64,000 bases of DNA from Halopseudomonas xinjiangensis (GTDB lineage: Bacteria > Pseudomonadota > Gammaproteobacteria > Pseudomonadales > Pseudomonadaceae), in assembly GCF_900104945.1 (NCBI RefSeq), contig NZ_LT629736.1, positions 558,001-622,000 of the forward strand, in the 5' to 3' direction. Positions within the stretch are counted from its first letter, which is position 1. The number at the start of each line of letters is the position of its first letter. A program made the position numbers and the translations under genes. Positions 45,030-54,656 of the stretch are shown piece by piece. The notes beneath the pieces are model-generated. The model searched no databases. It saw only the letters and a program-made list of their open reading frames with translations, and was not told the DNA's origin.

Positions 45030-45470
45030 TCAGCGCGCTGCCAGATGAAACTGCGCGCCCTCGGCTTCCAATGGCCGGAGGTGAAGCTCGAGTTGGCTCA
45101 ATTCTTCGCGTAATCGCTGCCGATCGGCTTCGCTGATTCCGCTGGGCTGGTTGCGCGAAAGATAGCCCCCCAACGCTTCGAGAGTCACCATGCCAATGGC
45201 GACGGGAGACCAGGACATGTCCTCTATGCCGTAGAACAGTCCGGTGACCGGGTCCGGCTCGGCACGTACGGCTGAATCGGGCTCGATCAGCTGCGCCGCT
45301 TCGCGAAATTCCAGCTCGGTGACATCGATGAACTGGCTAGGTGCGGTCACTCCCAGCGTTCGTGCAAGCTCGTCCAGCCGCTGCAAGTGGACGACCAAAG
45401 CCGTGTATTCCTGCGACTCGGTGCAAAATTCTCGATCTACCAGCGTGGCGAGGTGCAAGACGGCGGACAA
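45030..45470 (-). CDS. hypothetical protein coupled to the efflux operon
   Basis: This 146-residue soluble protein is not recognised as a known family. The only fitting start is TTG, with AGGAG 8 nt ahead inside the end of the outer-membrane factor gene; the two genes are 3 nt apart. Its central stretch EPDPVTGLFYGIEDMSWSP and a charged C-terminal helix are its main features. It has no signal peptide or membrane segment. Position suggests an accessory to the MacAB-type pump, but this is unproven. Confidence 0.6.
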   Translation of the reverse strand: MSAVLHLATLVDREFCTESQEYTALVVHLQRLDELARTLGVTAPSQFIDVTELEFREAAQLIEPDSAVRAEPDPVTGLFYGIEDMSWSPVAIGMVTLEALGGYLSRNQPSGISEADRQRLREELSQLELHLRPLEAEGAQFHLAAR

Positions 45471-45473
45471 GGA

Positions 45474-46895
45474 CTACTCTCCTGGGCGGGGTGGCTCCGC
45501 GTAGCTTAACGCCGGCTCCTGCCAGCCGCCACCCAGGGCGCGGAACAGGTCGACTGTCGACTGAAGCCAGGCAGAGCGCTGCTGCAAGAGAGTGTCCTGG
45601 CTCTGATACCAGGTGCGCTGAGTATCGAGTAGTGACTGCTGAGTGATCGCGCCGGCGCGATAGCGGGTCTCGGCGAGTTCGAAGGCGCGCTGCGCCTCGG
45701 CGGTTGCCTGTTCGAGCAAGGCGAAGCGAACGCGCGCCTGATAAACCGCGCCGAGCGCCGTGTCGGCGTCCTGAAGCGCCTGCAATACAGTACGCCGGTA
45801 ATCGACCAGTAGTTCCTGCTGGCGCGCTTCGGACAGGTCGACCTGAGCACGCAACCGGCCGCCCTGGAATATCGGCTGGGTCAGCCCGGCAACCAGGTTC
45901 CAGGTGCTCGTCGGGTCGTTGACCAAGCCGGACAAGGCCAGACTTTGCACGCCCAGTTGCCCAGTCAGCTGGATGGAGGGATACAAGGCCGCACGGGCTG
46001 CGTTGAGATCGGCGTTCGCCGCGGCCAGTCGGGCCTCGCTGGCCCGAATGTCCGGGCGTCGGGCAAGCAGTTCGGCGGGGAGGCCCGCGCCTATTTCCGG
46101 CACCACGAGGGTACCGAGCGTCTCGGTCGCCGGCATCCTTTCGCCCGGCGCCGTGCCGAGCAGCAACGCCAGTGCATTACGTAGTTGCAGCTCGCTCTGC
46201 TCGAGCGCGGGCAGTGAGGCGCGCAGCTGCAACACCAGGGTGCGTTGCTGGCTGACTTCGAGCTGGTCGGCTGCACCAAAGCGCTGCCGTGCGTCGATCA
46301 GCTGAAGAACGCGCTCGGCATTGTCCAGGCTGCGGCGGGCGAGAGCGAGTCGTTCCTGCACCTCCAGCCACTGGAACCAGGTGCTGGCGACGCTGGCATC
46401 GATGCCCAAACCGAGGGTCTCGCGATCGAACCGGCTCGCTTGCAGCGTCGCCCTGGCAGATTCGACAGTGGCGCGGTTGCGTCCCCAGAAGTCCACTTCG
46501 TAGCTGGCGTTGAGCGCTGCGCCAAAACTGCTGCGGTTGCTGCTGGTCTGGCTGCTGGTCTGGTTCTCGCTCTGCGAACGTGAAGCGCTGAAGCTTCCGC
46601 TCACCTGAGGCAGCAAGCTGGCGCCAGCTTGTTGCAGCTGGGCATCGGCTTGCAGCAACTGCGCGGCGGAAGTCGCCAGATCAAGATTCCCCAGGCGTGC
46701 TTGTTCAAGCAGCGCGTCAAGCGCCGGGGCCTGGTAGGCGCGCCACCAGTCCGCCGACGGCCAATCTTCGTTCCGGGTCTGCGTGTTCCATGTCGCCGGC
46801 ATCGCTACGCTTGCGTCCGGCTGTGGTGTGTTGATCGCGCAGCCGGTGAGCATGAGGAGGGCGCCTGCGAGCGAGGCAACGAATTTAATCTGCAC
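45474..46895 (-). CDS. NodT/OprM-type outer-membrane efflux lipoprotein
   Basis: The 473-residue product has a lipoprotein signal (LASLAGALL-type core ending in MLTGC, lipobox Cys about residue 18). Two OEP repeats carry long coiled-coil helices ([21 protein letters not shown]-type region, [20 protein letters not shown]-type region). It forms the TolC-like exit duct for the MacAB pump. A GTG start that overlaps macB by 11 nt gives a proper lipoprotein signal. A longer opening would place charged residues in front of it. Confidence 0.87.
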   Translation of the reverse strand: MQIKFVASLAGALLMLTGCAINTPQPDASVAMPATWNTQTRNEDWPSADWWRAYQAPALDALLEQARLGNLDLATSAAQLLQADAQLQQAGASLLPQVSGSFSASRSQSENQTSSQTSSNRSSFGAALNASYEVDFWGRNRATVESARATLQASRFDRETLGLGIDASVASTWFQWLEVQERLALARRSLDNAERVLQLIDARQRFGAADQLEVSQQRTLVLQLRASLPALEQSELQLRNALALLLGTAPGERMPATETLGTLVVPEIGAGLPAELLARRPDIRASEARLAAANADLNAARAALYPSIQLTGQLGVQSLALSGLVNDPTSTWNLVAGLTQPIFQGGRLRAQVDLSEARQQELLVDYRRTVLQALQDADTALGAVYQARVRFALLEQATAEAQRAFELAETRYRAGAITQQSLLDTQRTWYQSQDTLLQQRSAWLQSTVDLFRALGGGWQEPALSYAEPPRPGE

Positions 46896-48843
46896 TAAGG
46901 GCCACCACAGGATCGAGATGCGCCGCCTTGCGAGCAGGCATGTAACCAAAAATCAGACCAGTCGCGAAAGCGCAGCCGAAGGCGAGGGCCACCGGTCCGG
47001 GAGTGAATTGAATCGGCGTACCCAGTACTTGCAGCAACGCGGCGAAAGCCAGGCCAAGCACAACCCCGAGCGCACCACCGATAGCCGAGACGACCAGCGC
47101 CTCGACGATGAACTGTTGGAGAATATGGCGTGTGCGTGCCCCGGTTGCCACGCGAATACCGATTTCTCGCGTGCGCTCGGTAACGTTGACCAGCATGATG
47201 TTCATCACGCCAATGCCGCCCACCAGCAGGGAAATCGCCGCGATCGAACCGAGCAGAACGGTGAAGGTGTTCTGCGTCTCCGCCACGTTTTCCAGCAACG
47301 ACGCCATGTTGCGAATCTGGAAGTCCTCGACACCGCCATGCGCCTGCAGCAGAGTCTGGCGCACCGCCTCCTGGGTGGCTTCGGCCGCGGCCAGATCGTC
47401 GATCATGACGGTGACCGAATTCAGGTAGCGCTGGCCGATCAGTCGCAGACTTCCGGTGTTCAAGGGTACGAATACCACATCGTCCTGATCGGCCCCCCAG
47501 GGTGCGGCGCCTTTCGCTGCCATCACGCCGATCACCTGAAACGGAACATTGTTGACCAGCACATACTCGCCGAGCGGATCGGAATCGCCGAACAGATTCG
47601 TCGCCACGGTCTGGCCGAGGACGGTGACTGCGGAGTAGCGCTGGTTATCCTGGTCGTCGATGAACACGCCGGCACTCACCCCCCAGTCCCGTGCAAGTGG
47701 CAGCGCTTCGATGGTGGCGGTGACCTGAGTCGAATAGTCGGTGTTGCCTGCGCGCAGCGTTACCCGGCCGTTCATCTCCGGCACGGCAGCCCGGACGTTG
47801 TCCAGTTCGGCGATGGCGTCGATGTCGCTGGCCACCAGACTGGTCACCTGACCCTCGACCGAGCGGCGCACGTTGGGCGCGCCGGGGCGGACCAGGAGCA
47901 GATTGGTGCCAAGCGAACTGATGCGATCGACCACGTCCTGGCGTGCTCCGTTGCCGACTGCGAGCATCACGACCACCGAGGCCACGCCAATGACGATGCC
48001 AAGCAGGGTCAGCACGGTGCGAAACAGGTTGGCTTTCAGAGCGCGCAGAGCCATTCGGACGGCTTCGCCGATATCGGCCAGGGCAGCGCGCCGGACGGCT
48101 TCCGGCTCCGGCGTCCGTGCCGCGTCTGCGGTGGGTGACGGCTGTCCAGTACGCCCGATGACGCCGCTGTCATGGATGATGTGCCCGTCGCGGATTTCCA
48201 CCAGGCGATCGGCGTGGCTCGCCACTTCGCGGTCGTGGGTGATGACGATCACTGTCTTGCCACGACCGTGCAGTTGCTTGAGCAGAGCCAGCACATCGGC
48301 GCCGCTCTTGCTATCCAGCGCGCCGGTTGGCTCATCGGCGAGAATGACCCGCGCGTCGTTCATTAGCGCGCGGGCAATCGATACCCGTTGCTGCTGGCCC
48401 CCGGACAGCTGGCTGGGGCGGTTGCCGAGCCGCTCGCCCAGGCCCAGTTCGCTGAGCAGCGCCTGCGCCCGGGTGTGCCGCGCGAGCCGCGGCATGCCTG
48501 CGTAGATGGCCGGAACCTCGACATTTTCCGTGGCGGTGGCGGAAGGGATCAGGTGATAGCTCTGGAATATGAAGCCGAACGTCTTGCGCCGAAGGCTGGC
48601 CAGTTCATCCTTGTCGAGGTCGGCAATGTTCTCACCGGCAAACCGATAGCTGCCGCTGGTGGGCTTGTCCAGACAGCCGAGCAAATGCATCAGCGTCGAC
48701 TTGCCGGAGCCGGACGCGCCCATGATGGCGACGAATTCGCCTTCCTGGATGTCCAGCGAGACGCCGTGCAGCACGGTGGTCGACAGTTCGCCGTTGCGGT
48801 AGGTGCGGGTGATGTCCCGCAGGCTGATCAGTGGCTCGGACAT
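46885..48843 (-). CDS. macB: MacB-type ABC transporter (ATPase-permease fusion)
   Basis: The 652-residue protein has an N-terminal ABC domain (about 1-235) with Walker [10 protein letters not shown], signature [15 protein letters not shown] and Walker [18 protein letters not shown] first membrane helix (about 280), a large periplasmic MacB_PCD domain and three C-terminal helices follow, the FtsX-like arrangement. It drives efflux of macrolides, peptides or siderophores with MacA and the outer-membrane duct. It starts 1 nt after macA. PvdT of pyoverdine export has the same plan, but no pyoverdine genes are nearby. Confidence 0.92.
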   Translation of the reverse strand: MSEPLISLRDITRTYRNGELSTTVLHGVSLDIQEGEFVAIMGASGSGKSTLMHLLGCLDKPTSGSYRFAGENIADLDKDELASLRRKTFGFIFQSYHLIPSATATENVEVPAIYAGMPRLARHTRAQALLSELGLGERLGNRPSQLSGGQQQRVSIARALMNDARVILADEPTGALDSKSGADVLALLKQLHGRGKTVIVITHDREVASHADRLVEIRDGHIIHDSGVIGRTGQPSPTADAARTPEPEAVRRAALADIGEAVRMALRALKANLFRTVLTLLGIVIGVASVVVMLAVGNGARQDVVDRISSLGTNLLLVRPGAPNVRRSVEGQVTSLVASDIDAIAELDNVRAAVPEMNGRVTLRAGNTDYSTQVTATIEALPLARDWGVSAGVFIDDQDNQRYSAVTVLGQTVATNLFGDSDPLGEYVLVNNVPFQVIGVMAAKGAAPWGADQDDVVFVPLNTGSLRLIGQRYLNSVTVMIDDLAAAEATQEAVRQTLLQAHGGVEDFQIRNMASLLENVAETQNTFTVLLGSIAAISLLVGGIGVMNIMLVNVTERTREIGIRVATGARTRHILQQFIVEALVVSAIGGALGVVLGLAFAALLQVLGTPIQFTPGPVALAFGCAFATGLIFGYMPARKAAHLDPVVALSAD

Positions 48844-48844
48844 A

Positions 48845-50053
48845 TCACATGAACCGGCGCGGCGGGCCGCTGCGGGTGTCGGCGGCCGAGGCACTGATGC
48901 GCCCGGTTACCACTTGGTCGCCTTCCTCGAGCCCTTCGATAACTTCGACCGAGACCCGGTTGCGTGTGCCGACGCGAATGTCGCGTGGCCCGGGTTCACC
49001 ATCGGCGCCGAGCACCTGGACCTGCGCCTGGCGCCCGTCGCCACTCGGCTGGCGCTTTACAGCTTCGCCTGGGGCGCGCCCGGCGGTGGACGGCTGCAAG
49101 GCCGTGACGGGAATCGTCAGTACGTCTTGCGCTGCAGCGCGCACGAAAAACACCTGCGCGCTCATCTGCGGTAGCAGATCGCCGTCCGGGTTGGGTACGT
49201 CGAACAGGGCATTGAACAACACTACATTGTTAAGCACTTCCGGCGTCGGCAGGATCTGGCGCAGCGTGCCCTCCCAGCGCCGGCGAGGCTGGCCAAGCGT
49301 GGAGAAGTAGGCGGGCATGCCCACTTCCAGCTGGGCAATGTCCGCTTCCGAGACCTGGGTGCGGACGGTCATAGTGCTGAGATCGGCTATTTGCACGATG
49401 ATCGGCGCTGTCTGATTGGCGTTGAGCGTCTGCCCCTGGTTGGCCAGTTGTTGTACCACCGTACCGCCCATGGGCGCGTAGACACGGGTGTAGTTGAGAT
49501 CGGCTTCCTCGCCCTTGAGGGCCGATTCGGTCTGCCGAATCTGAGCCTTGATCGCCTGGATCTGGGCAGTGGCCGAACGCAGCGTAGCGTCAGCGCTTTC
49601 CACCTGCTCCTGGCTGGTCGCGTCGAGTTTGATCAGGTTTTGCTGCCGTTCTGCCTGCAGGCGTGCCAGCGTCTGTTGCGCTTCCCGGTCGGCGAGTTGC
49701 GCGCGCAGATTGGCCAGTTGCGCACGGGTGGCTTCCACGCGCGCCAGATATATCGTCGGGTCGATCTCGGCGAGCAGTTGACCTTCTTCGACCTCATCCC
49801 CCAGTTGTACATGTAGCGCGCTGAGCTGGCCGGACACCTGGGTGCCGACGTCCACATAGTTGAGGGGCTCAAGGGTGCCCAAGGCGGTGATGCTGTCTTC
49901 GACGTCGCCGCGCTCGACTGTCGCGGTGGCAAAGGCGGGCTGGCGATTCGCGCTTCTGGACCAGGCGTACCAGGCGGCGAGCGCGATGATCAGAACGACG
50001 ATGGTGGCAAGCCAGGCATGGCGCCGGCGCTTGCCGGATGAAGCGGGATTCAT
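48845..50053 (-). CDS. macA: MacA-type periplasmic adaptor of the efflux pump
   Basis: The 402-residue membrane-fusion protein has an N-terminal membrane helix (about 12-30, [19 protein letters not shown]) and a lipoyl half ([19 protein letters not shown]). A long coiled-coil hairpin (about 100-180) leads to the second lipoyl half ([19 protein letters not shown]) and a beta-barrel domain. It bridges MacB and the outer-membrane factor. It is first in the operon. Upstream is a direct repeat resembling a response-regulator box. Confidence 0.9.
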   Translation of the reverse strand: MNPASSGKRRRHAWLATIVVLIIALAAWYAWSRSANRQPAFATATVERGDVEDSITALGTLEPLNYVDVGTQVSGQLSALHVQLGDEVEEGQLLAEIDPTIYLARVEATRAQLANLRAQLADREAQQTLARLQAERQQNLIKLDATSQEQVESADATLRSATAQIQAIKAQIRQTESALKGEEADLNYTRVYAPMGGTVVQQLANQGQTLNANQTAPIIVQIADLSTMTVRTQVSEADIAQLEVGMPAYFSTLGQPRRRWEGTLRQILPTPEVLNNVVLFNALFDVPNPDGDLLPQMSAQVFFVRAAAQDVLTIPVTALQPSTAGRAPGEAVKRQPSGDGRQAQVQVLGADGEPGPRDIRVGTRNRVSVEVIEGLEEGDQVVTGRISASAADTRSGPPRRFM

Positions 50054-50074
50054 CGTGGGTAGGTCTCTGCAGGA

Positions 50075-50114
50075 ATCGTGGCGCCAGTGTACTGCGCCAA
50101 CTGTCAACCACGAT
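50075..50114. repeat. nested dyads in the macA leader
   Basis: ATCGTGG (50075-50081) and CCACGAT (50108-50114) form outer arms around a near-palindrome, GGCGCCAGT-GT-ACTGCGCC (50080-50098). It lies 20-60 nt before the macA ATG and could be an operator or an mRNA hairpin. Confidence 0.45.
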
Positions 50115-50122
50115 CCTGACAG

Positions 50123-50141
50123 CGTAAAGACTTCGTAAAGA
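50123..50141 (-). promoter_or_regulatory. tandem 8-bp direct repeat upstream of macA, candidate OmpR-family response-regulator site
   Basis: TCTTTACG-AAG-TCTTTACG on the minus strand has an exact 11-bp period, as in binding sites of PmrA/PhoB-like regulators. It lies 70-88 bp upstream of the macA start. It also lies just behind the VOC gene end, so macA is the only obvious target. Confidence 0.5.
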
Positions 50142-50161
50142 TCCGCGTCAGACGTATGCAG

Positions 50162-50842
50162 TCAGACCGGCTGGCCGGTGACCGAAGCGCGCTGCGATAA
50201 CTCGATCCAGGTCCCGTCAGGGTCACGCACGAAGGCGATGCGCGCAGTGCTGCCGAGCGTGGCCGGCTCCCTCGCAACGGTGGCGCCGGCGGCCACGGCA
50301 CTGGCGAACGCCTGATCGCAATCAAATACCTGGAAGGTCAGATAACGAATGCCGCGCGCGGCCAGCGGTTGCTCTGGCGCATCGCCTGTATCGCCGGCCT
50401 CGAGCCGCAGCTGCCCGCGACCGCAGTGCAGGCGGTCCTGGGCGACAGCGGTCATGCCAATGGCGTCCCGGTAGAATGCCAGGCTACGCTTGGGGTCGCT
50501 CACTATCAATCGTGCGGCCAAGCCGTGAATATTCTCATGGCCTGGCGGCACCAGTGTGACCCGGTTGCCATCCGCATCGCTCAGCTCCAGAGGAGCGGTG
50601 ACCGTAGCGCTGGCGACCAGAATCTCGCGAATCGGGCCGGGCCCGACTTCGGCAAGCGGGTCCCGCGCGTCGTTCAGTTTCAATACAGCTTCATCCGCCC
50701 GGTAGCGATGCTGCAGCACGCCGCCACCGAGCTTTTGCGTATGGTCGAAAGGCAGACCTGCGCGCTCAGCCCAGAACTGCTGTTGCGCCTCGCGCTGATT
50801 GGTGAAAACACCGATGTCGAAATACGCTTTGGCAAAGCTCAT
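50162..50842 (-). CDS. VOC (glyoxalase/dioxygenase-fold) protein
   Basis: This 226-residue protein has two VOC modules. The C-terminal one carries LIVSDPKRSLAFYRDAIGM and FVRDPDGTWIELSQ, whose terminal Glu is a typical metal ligand. The N-terminal one (VFTNQREAQQQFWAERAGL) is more degenerate. Function may be as a glyoxalase, a dioxygenase or resistance protein; the substrate is unknown. GGAGGGG lies 6 nt before the ATG used. It is transcribed alone behind the two-component genes. Confidence 0.75.
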   Translation of the reverse strand: MSFAKAYFDIGVFTNQREAQQQFWAERAGLPFDHTQKLGGGVLQHRYRADEAVLKLNDARDPLAEVGPGPIREILVASATVTAPLELSDADGNRVTLVPPGHENIHGLAARLIVSDPKRSLAFYRDAIGMTAVAQDRLHCGRGQLRLEAGDTGDAPEQPLAARGIRYLTFQVFDCDQAFASAVAAGATVAREPATLGSTARIAFVRDPDGTWIELSQRASVTGQPV

Positions 50843-50949
50843 GTGACCCCTCCGTTCAAGTGCTTTCACCCTAGGGTGTATAGGCGCGGCAGGCCAGCGT
50901 CAGTAACAGACGGAATCGCCCGGCATGCGGCCGGCTTATCCGGGCCGCA

Positions 50950-52323
50950 TCATTCCAGCCAGCGATACAGCGTGCGCCGGGTGATTCCCAGGATATCCGC
51001 CGCCTTGCGCTTGTTGCCCTGGGTAGCGGTCAGGACTCGATGGATGTGATTGCGGTGTACCGTTTCCAGATCCGGCAGCGATTCCGCCAGCGCCGGATCG
51101 GTCTTGGCATCCGGCAGCTGTTCGGTCGCGGATGGCTCGGACGACGCCGCGCCGAGCATTCGCTCCGGCAGATGGCGCGGTTCGATCAATGGCGTATCGC
51201 AAAACGTCGCTGCCCGCTCAACCGCGTTTTGCAATTCGCGGACGTTACCGGGAAATCCGTAGTCTGCCATCAGGGCCAGGGTGTCGTCGCTGAAGCCCCT
51301 TACGTTGCGGCCCTGTCGCGTATTGAATCGAGTCAGAAAGAACTCGGCCAACGGCCGGATGTCTTCCCGGCGCGAGCGCAGCGGCGGCACCTGAATGCCG
51401 AAGGTTTCCAGGCGGTAGTACAGATCCTCGCGAAAGGTGCCTTCGTTCACTGCCTCGGTCAGATTGCGATTGGTGGCAGCAATCACCCGGACGTCGACCT
51501 GAATTTCGTGGTCGCTGCCCACCGGGCGGACATGTCCGTCCTGCAGGGCGCGCAGCAGCTTGGCCTGCAGCGGCGGTGGCATCTCGCCGAGTTCGTCGAG
51601 CATCAGCGTGCCGCCGTCTGCCTGCTGGAACAGGCCTGCGCGCTGGGTTCTGGCTCCGGTGAACGCGCCCGCAGCATGGCCGAAGAACTCGCTTTCCATG
51701 AGTTCGCCGGGAATACCCCCACAGTTGACCACCAGATACGGCCGATTCTTGCGTGAACTCTGCTCGTGAACAGCCCGTGCGACCAATTCCTTGCCGGTGC
51801 CGCTCTCGCCCTGGATCAGTACCGGCCCGTCGGCACCAGCGATCTGGCGAATCTGATGGAACAGCTGCTGCATCGCCGGGCTCTGGCCGATGATGCCGTG
51901 GAACTGCTCGACGCCGAGAATCGATCGGTAACGCTGTACTTCACTGCGTAGCCGCCGGTTGTCCAGCAGGCGGCTCACGGTGAGTAGGAAATGATCCATC
52001 TCCAGAGGCTTGGTCAGGAAATCATCGGCGCCGGCCTTTAGCGACTCGACCGCCTGCTGGACCGAGCCGAAAGCGGTGATGATCAGCACCGACGGCTTGG
52101 GCGAGCACTGCGATATCGCTGGCAGCAGGCTCAGCCCGTCGGCACCCGGCAGCCGCAGGTCGCTGACGACCAGCTCCGGTAAATGCTCGCGAATCGCCAG
52201 CAGGCCGGTTTCCGCGTCACCGCAGACGGTCACCGAATAGCCTTCGACTTCGAGCTCCTCCTGCAGCAGTTCGCGCAGTCCGCGGTCGTCCTCGATGAGT
52301 ACGATGTGTTCCTTGTCGGTCAT
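50950..52323 (-). CDS. NtrC-family sigma-54-dependent response regulator
   Basis: The 457-residue protein has a receiver domain (IEDDRGLRELL; phospho-acceptor Asp in VVSDLRLPG). The AAA+ domain shows GESGTGKE, an intact GAFTGA sigma-54 loop, GGTLMLDELGEM and FPGNVREL. A C-terminal Fis-type HTH ends it (NKRKAADILGITRRTLYRWL). It overlaps the sensor kinase gene by 4 nt and is its partner. The regulated genes are unknown; no TGGC-N8-TGC promoter was seen next to it. Confidence 0.92.
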   Translation of the reverse strand: MTDKEHIVLIEDDRGLRELLQEELEVEGYSVTVCGDAETGLLAIREHLPELVVSDLRLPGADGLSLLPAISQCSPKPSVLIITAFGSVQQAVESLKAGADDFLTKPLEMDHFLLTVSRLLDNRRLRSEVQRYRSILGVEQFHGIIGQSPAMQQLFHQIRQIAGADGPVLIQGESGTGKELVARAVHEQSSRKNRPYLVVNCGGIPGELMESEFFGHAAGAFTGARTQRAGLFQQADGGTLMLDELGEMPPPLQAKLLRALQDGHVRPVGSDHEIQVDVRVIAATNRNLTEAVNEGTFREDLYYRLETFGIQVPPLRSRREDIRPLAEFFLTRFNTRQGRNVRGFSDDTLALMADYGFPGNVRELQNAVERAATFCDTPLIEPRHLPERMLGAASSEPSATEQLPDAKTDPALAESLPDLETVHRNHIHRVLTATQGNKRKAADILGITRRTLYRWLE

Positions 52324-53837
52324 GCGGTCTCCGAATCTGATTTCGTAAGAAGCGGTAGCAACAGACGGGCTTCACAACCGCGGTCTGGGGCGTTGCTCAG
52401 CATCAGCTGTCCCTGATGCTCCTCGGCGACGGTTTGCACGATGGCCAGACCAAGGCCGGTGCCATCGCCCGGCGATTTGGTGGTGTAGAAGGGTTCCAAC
52501 AACTGTTCCACCGGGACGTCCGGCAGCCCTGGCCCGTCATCGATGATCGATATGTACAGCCAGCACGCGTCGGCCGAGAGCGAAATCCGTACCTCACGCA
52601 GCGAAGCCTGCAACGCGTTGCGCACAAGATTGAGCAAGGCCAGCTCCAGGCGTCCCGGATCGCCGAGGATCGGAGCCAGGTCCGTTGGCGTCTGCACCGT
52701 CAGCAAGCGAGCGCTGGAATCCGCCTCGGGACGCATTGCCTCCAATACGTTTTCGACCAGCAGGCGAGGGTCCAGCTTTCGCGGCTGCGGCGCGGCGGGG
52801 CGGCAATAATCAAGCAGCTGGCGTACCGTCCGGGTGAGGCGTGCTACCTGGGATCGGATGCCGAGGAGTTGATGCTTCTGCTTGTCATCCATCGTCGATG
52901 ACCGCTCGAGGCGGCGCGCTCTGCCGTCGATTACGCTCAACGGAGCGCCGAGCTCGTGGGCGATGCCGCGAGCCATACTGCCGATGGCGGCCATCTTCTC
53001 ATTATCCTTGAGCCGCCTGAGAAGCTCTGTCTCGGCGCGTCGATGCTCATCGAGCTCGCGGTTGGCCTCCTCGATACTGTCGAGCATGCGATTCAGACCC
53101 TCGGCTAGCGAAGCCACCTCTTGCGGACCATCGAGCGCCGCGCGATGTGAATGGTCGCCCTGCGCCACGCGGCCCATGTGTTCGAGGAGCCGATCGACGT
53201 AGCGCCCGATCCCGCCATGGTGACCGAGCAGCACCGCAGCGAGGATGGTGATGCTGAGCAGACCCCAGATCAGCCAGGCGATGATGGTGAAACGATTCAA
53301 TGCCTGGCGGAAATCGCTCGCCAGGCGGGTTATCTGAATCAGGCCCTGGATCTGCCCGGCGGCGTCGAACAGCGGCAGGAAATGCGAAAACAGTTCACGC
53401 CCGGCGACCCGACTGTATCCCTCTTGGCCTTCGCCGGTCGATACGATGCGCTCGGGTATGGTCGAGCGCGACAGATCGCTTTCGGTGATGCCGGCCGAAG
53501 CGATGCGTACACCGTTCACATCGAAGACAGACGCGCCGTAGACCTCTCCGAGGACGAACACCGAGCCAAGCGCCAGTTCTATCTGCCCTTGATCTCCCTG
53601 GCTCAGGGCCGCGCCAACCGGGATGCTGATGGCCCGTCCAATGAGCTCCAAATCGTTTTTCAGGCGCTGTTCCTGGAACTGGTTCGCTTGTTGGAGGCCA
53701 ATACGTATACCCAGTGCCGTTAGCAGCATGAGCGGAAGCACCACAAACATCAGCAATGTTTGCTGCAAACCGTTGGCGCTGGACCAGGCAGCTTTGAGGA
53801 ACGGCGTGTTTCTCTTGAGCGAGTATTTTTTTCTCAT
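52320..53837 (-). CDS. membrane sensor histidine kinase, partner of the NtrC-type regulator
   Basis: The 505-residue protein has two membrane helices (about 27-46 and 184-204) around a periplasmic sensor region of about 135 residues. A HAMP domain, the H-box ARGIAHELGAPLSVI and HATPase motifs (NLVRNALQ, DDGPGLPD, GTGLGLAIV) follow. The N-terminus is unusually basic (MRKKYSLKRN). The stimulus is unknown. It is divergent from the first exported low-complexity protein gene with 149 nt between. Confidence 0.9.
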   Translation of the reverse strand: MRKKYSLKRNTPFLKAAWSSANGLQQTLLMFVVLPLMLLTALGIRIGLQQANQFQEQRLKNDLELIGRAISIPVGAALSQGDQGQIELALGSVFVLGEVYGASVFDVNGVRIASAGITESDLSRSTIPERIVSTGEGQEGYSRVAGRELFSHFLPLFDAAGQIQGLIQITRLASDFRQALNRFTIIAWLIWGLLSITILAAVLLGHHGGIGRYVDRLLEHMGRVAQGDHSHRAALDGPQEVASLAEGLNRMLDSIEEANRELDEHRRAETELLRRLKDNEKMAAIGSMARGIAHELGAPLSVIDGRARRLERSSTMDDKQKHQLLGIRSQVARLTRTVRQLLDYCRPAAPQPRKLDPRLLVENVLEAMRPEADSSARLLTVQTPTDLAPILGDPGRLELALLNLVRNALQASLREVRISLSADACWLYISIIDDGPGLPDVPVEQLLEPFYTTKSPGDGTGLGLAIVQTVAEEHQGQLMLSNAPDRGCEARLLLPLLTKSDSETA

Positions 53838-53986
53838 GTATCGATTCTATACAGCTTCGATCGCATGGCAAATTCGGCTCGCAGCCCTGGATACAAGCGA
53901 TGCGCCATTGACGCAACATCAGGTAGTAGGCCGAATGTCCGGTCGGTGTGTCGTGCTTGCTCACCCAACGAGAAGGAGAAGTGCCT

Positions 53987-54547
53987 ATGAACACTTTGAA
54001 GACTCTTACTGCCGCTATTGCTTTTGCATCCCTCGGCCTCGGCGCCCCGATGGCGCTGGCACAGAGTGCCGCCGGATCCACCAGTAGCACCACCGGAGCT
54101 CGCACCACGACTGGCGTCGATGCGGCCACTGGGACCAACACCGGGTCGGGTACTGCTGCCGGCGCGGGAGCCACGACCGGCACCACGACCGGGGCAGGGT
54201 CTACAACCGGCGCCGGTACGACAACCGGTCCGACGACCACCACCGACAGCAGGACGGCCGTTGGCTCGGGCACTGGTACCGGCACGGGCTCCAGCACTGG
54301 TACTGGTACCGCCGGCAGCACCGGCACCAGCACCGGGACTGGAACCGGAACCACCACAGGGACCGCCGGAGGGGCAGCGACCGACACGGCGACCGGAGCG
54401 CGAACCGGTATCACTACGCCCGGAGCCAGCACGGGCATGGGGCCCACCGATCAGGGCGGTCCACACCAGAGCAGCCCTAGCGTTACCGGGCCGGATGCAG
54501 GCAACACCACAGAGCTCGATGAGGAACATGACCGGGGTGACTACTGA
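53987..54547 (+). CDS. exported Thr/Gly-rich low-complexity protein
   Basis: The 186-residue product has a signal peptide (about 1-26, cut after MALAQ). The rest is built almost wholly of Thr, Gly, Ser and Ala, with short irregular TGTG, GTTTG and STGTGT-type runs, and ends in an acidic tail (TELDEEHDRGDY). No domain is recognisable. AAGGAG lies 9 nt before the ATG. The leader MNTLKTLTAAIAFASLG is nearly the same as that of the DUF4168 protein two genes downstream. A periplasmic or surface structural role is possible but unproven. Confidence 0.7.
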   Translation: MNTLKTLTAAIAFASLGLGAPMALAQSAAGSTSSTTGARTTTGVDAATGTNTGSGTAAGAGATTGTTTGAGSTTGAGTTTGPTTTTDSRTAVGSGTGTGTGSSTGTGTAGSTGTSTGTGTGTTTGTAGGAATDTATGARTGITTPGASTGMGPTDQGGPHQSSPSVTGPDAGNTTELDEEHDRGDY

Positions 54548-54549
54548 TA

Positions 54550-54567
54550 GTGCGCGCAGGCGCGCAC
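54550..54567. repeat. inverted repeat after the Thr/Gly-rich gene
   Basis: GTGCGCGC-AG-GCGCGCAC starts 2 nt past the stop codon. It is a possible transcript end, though no T run follows. Confidence 0.45.
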
Positions 54568-54591
54568 ACATCTCGTAGCAACCCGCGTAAG

Positions 54592-54619
54592 GAACTTTGT
54601 GCGTTGTGTTCCGCCCAAA
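54592..54619 (+). promoter_or_regulatory. possible AlgU/RpoE-type promoter of the second exported-protein gene
   Basis: GAACTT (54592-54597) and CCAAA (54615-54619) are 17 nt apart, one base off the AlgU consensus GAACTT-N16/17-TCAAA. The start would be near 54626, 31 nt before the ATG. An envelope-stress sigma factor would suit an exported protein. Confidence 0.4.
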
Positions 54620-54656
54620 CTCTTACGACCAGACAGAAAAAAGACGGAGACGCAAT

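Noticed and set aside
46783-48138. Plus-strand open frame of about 450 codons opposite macB
   Set aside because: Antisense to an intact ABC transporter; the product is rich in His/Gln/Arg without any domain.
45474-50053. PvdRT-OpmQ pyoverdine exporter
   Set aside because: The architecture is the same but there are no pyoverdine synthesis or regulatory genes nearby; the neutral MacAB naming is safer.
54100-54420. CRISPR array or DNA tandem repeat
   Set aside because: The repetitive look comes from Thr/Gly codons in an open reading frame; there are no equal-length repeats separated by unique spacers.
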